Positions 4,939 through 5,472 of a DNA stretch of 5,472 nucleotides are shown here, in pieces. The position numbers were made by a program, and so were the translations under genes. Source of the stretch: an uncultured Solirubrobacter sp. (lineage in GTDB: Bacteria > Actinomycetota > Thermoleophilia > Solirubrobacterales > Solirubrobacteraceae); assembly GCA_937871635.1 (NCBI GenBank), contig CALMNS010000088.1, positions 1-5,472 of the forward strand, written 5' to 3'. A model generated the notes under the pieces. It was given only the letters and a program-made list of their open reading frames with translations, searched no databases and was not told the DNA's origin. The stretch's first letter is position 1. The number at the start of each line of letters is the position of its first letter.

Positions 4939-5472
4939 ATCGGTGGGAACGACGCGGCGCGGAGGGTCGACACGGCGCCGGGGCACGACGCGTCCATCCG
5001 CCAGCTGCTCAACCGCCGGGAGCTGGCCGCCGCGCGGCACCGCAGCGCGATGAGCCGCCAGCTCGGCCTCTCGGACACGGAGATGCTCGCCGTCGCGCAC
5101 CTCGCGCAGCGCGGCCAGCTGTCGCCCTCGGAGCTCGGGGAGCTGCTCGACCTCTCCTCGGGCGGGGTCAGCGCGCTGGTCGGGCGGCTCTCGGAGGCCG
5201 GGCACGTCGTCCGCCAGGCGCACCCGACGGACGGTCGCCGCAACCTCGTCCGGCTCGCCCCCGCGCTCGTCGAGCGGGCCACGCGCGCCTTCGAGCCGCT
5301 GGTCTCTGACCTCGACCGCCTCTCCCTCGAGCTCGGCGACGACGAGCGGCGCACGCTGCGCCGGTGGCTCGCGCGGGTCGCCGAGGTGAGCGAGGAGCAC
5401 GCCGACCGCGCCCGCGCCACCGCGCTCGGGCGGTCCGGCGAGGCTCCCGCGCCCGTGCCGAGCCTCTGGGGC
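4939..5472 (+). CDS. MarR-family transcriptional regulator (3' end outside window; start uncertain)
   Basis: Frame 1 encodes a winged-helix regulator without stop to the window end (178 codons counted from 4939). Counted from 4939: N-terminal helix about IRQLLNRRELAAARHRSAMSRQLGL (20-44), then LSDTEMLAVAHLAQ (44-57), helix-turn-helix LSPSELGELLDLSSGGVSALVGRLSEAG (61-88), wing HPTDGRRNLVRL (95-106) with the family-typical D-x-R-R, and a C-terminal dimer helix region (about 109-155). The frame has no ATG/GTG/TTG between the monooxygenase stop and ATG 5050-5052. Starting at that ATG would remove the first helix, needed for the MarR dimer. I placed the start at ATC 4939 because of the AAGGAG before it; this is provisional. 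A frameshift after GTG 4943 or a sequence error is equally possible. It likely regulates itself and perhaps the upstream monooxygenase. Confidence 0.8.
   Translation, partial: MGGNDAARRVDTAPGHDASIRQLLNRRELAAARHRSAMSRQLGLSDTEMLAVAHLAQRGQLSPSELGELLDLSSGGVSALVGRLSEAGHVVRQAHPTDGRRNLVRLAPALVERATRAFEPLVSDLDRLSLELGDDERRTLRRWLARVAEVSEEHADRARATALGRSGEAPAPVPSLWG

Noticed and set aside
4943..5052. GTG at 4943 as the real MarR start as sequenced
   Set aside because: Reading from 4943 gives an Arg/Thr/Ser-rich peptide that ends at TGA 5051-5053 and never enters the MarR frame. It would work only with a frameshift or sequence correction.
3046..5400. 784-codon minus-strand open frame opposite the monooxygenase and MarR genes
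   Set aside because: Its composition (Val/Arg/Glu/Asp-rich, no domain) is that of a reverse reading of GC-rich codons, and the plus strand holds clear conserved proteins.
1..5472. CRISPR arrays, tRNA/rRNA genes, insertion sequences, phage or toxin-antitoxin modules
   Set aside because: I saw no regularly spaced direct repeats, no tRNA-like cloverleaf, no transposase or integrase motifs, and no small paired toxin-antitoxin genes on either strand.

Overview
The window is very GC-rich with strong G/C third-position bias and looks like chromosomal DNA of a high-GC actinobacterium. A Thermoleophilia/Solirubrobacterales-like host is my guess from the flavour of the regulators, but nothing here proves it. 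I see no RNA genes, CRISPR array, insertion sequence or phage gene. Most of it is ordinary transport, regulation and catabolism; the unusual parts are a broken regulator, several precise DNA dyads, and a MarR gene without a standard start codon.

Left part (1-2277): the last 20 codons of a plus-strand gene end 2 bp from a convergent two-gene ABC exporter operon on the minus strand (ATPase 1591-797, ABC-2 permease 800-66, translationally coupled through an ATGA overlap). A TetR-family regulator (1681-2277) is divergent from the operon. The 89-bp intergenic gap holds an AT-rich 30-bp dyad (1598-1627) covering the predicted -10 region, start point and ribosome binding site of the operon. This is a classic local-repressor and drug/solute-exporter arrangement.

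Middle (2278-3453): a metallo-beta-lactamase-fold hydrolase of the UlaG-like type lies on the minus strand, convergent with tetR; one short hairpin contains both stop codons. Upstream of it, on the plus strand, is the remnant of a second TetR-type gene (about 3116-3444). Its start and much of its centre are missing and its pieces lie in three reading frames.

Right part (3454-5472): an intact flavin-dependent monooxygenase of the NtaA/SnaA/DszA type, closest in my memory to dimethyl sulfide monooxygenase DmoA, follows a rare AT-rich promoter-like patch and has almost no 5' leader. Its stop codon sits in a hairpin loop, and a perfect 11-bp-arm hairpin lies just beyond. A MarR-family regulator follows on the same strand and runs off the window end. 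It has a perfect AAGGAG ribosome binding site and a TGAGC/GCTCA dyad, but no ATG, GTG or TTG in frame at the expected place. No flavin reductase partner for the monooxygenase is visible.

I did not find evidence for a wholly new biological system. The best leads are the decayed TetR gene between two intact genes, the MarR start problem, and the tetR-ABC operator.
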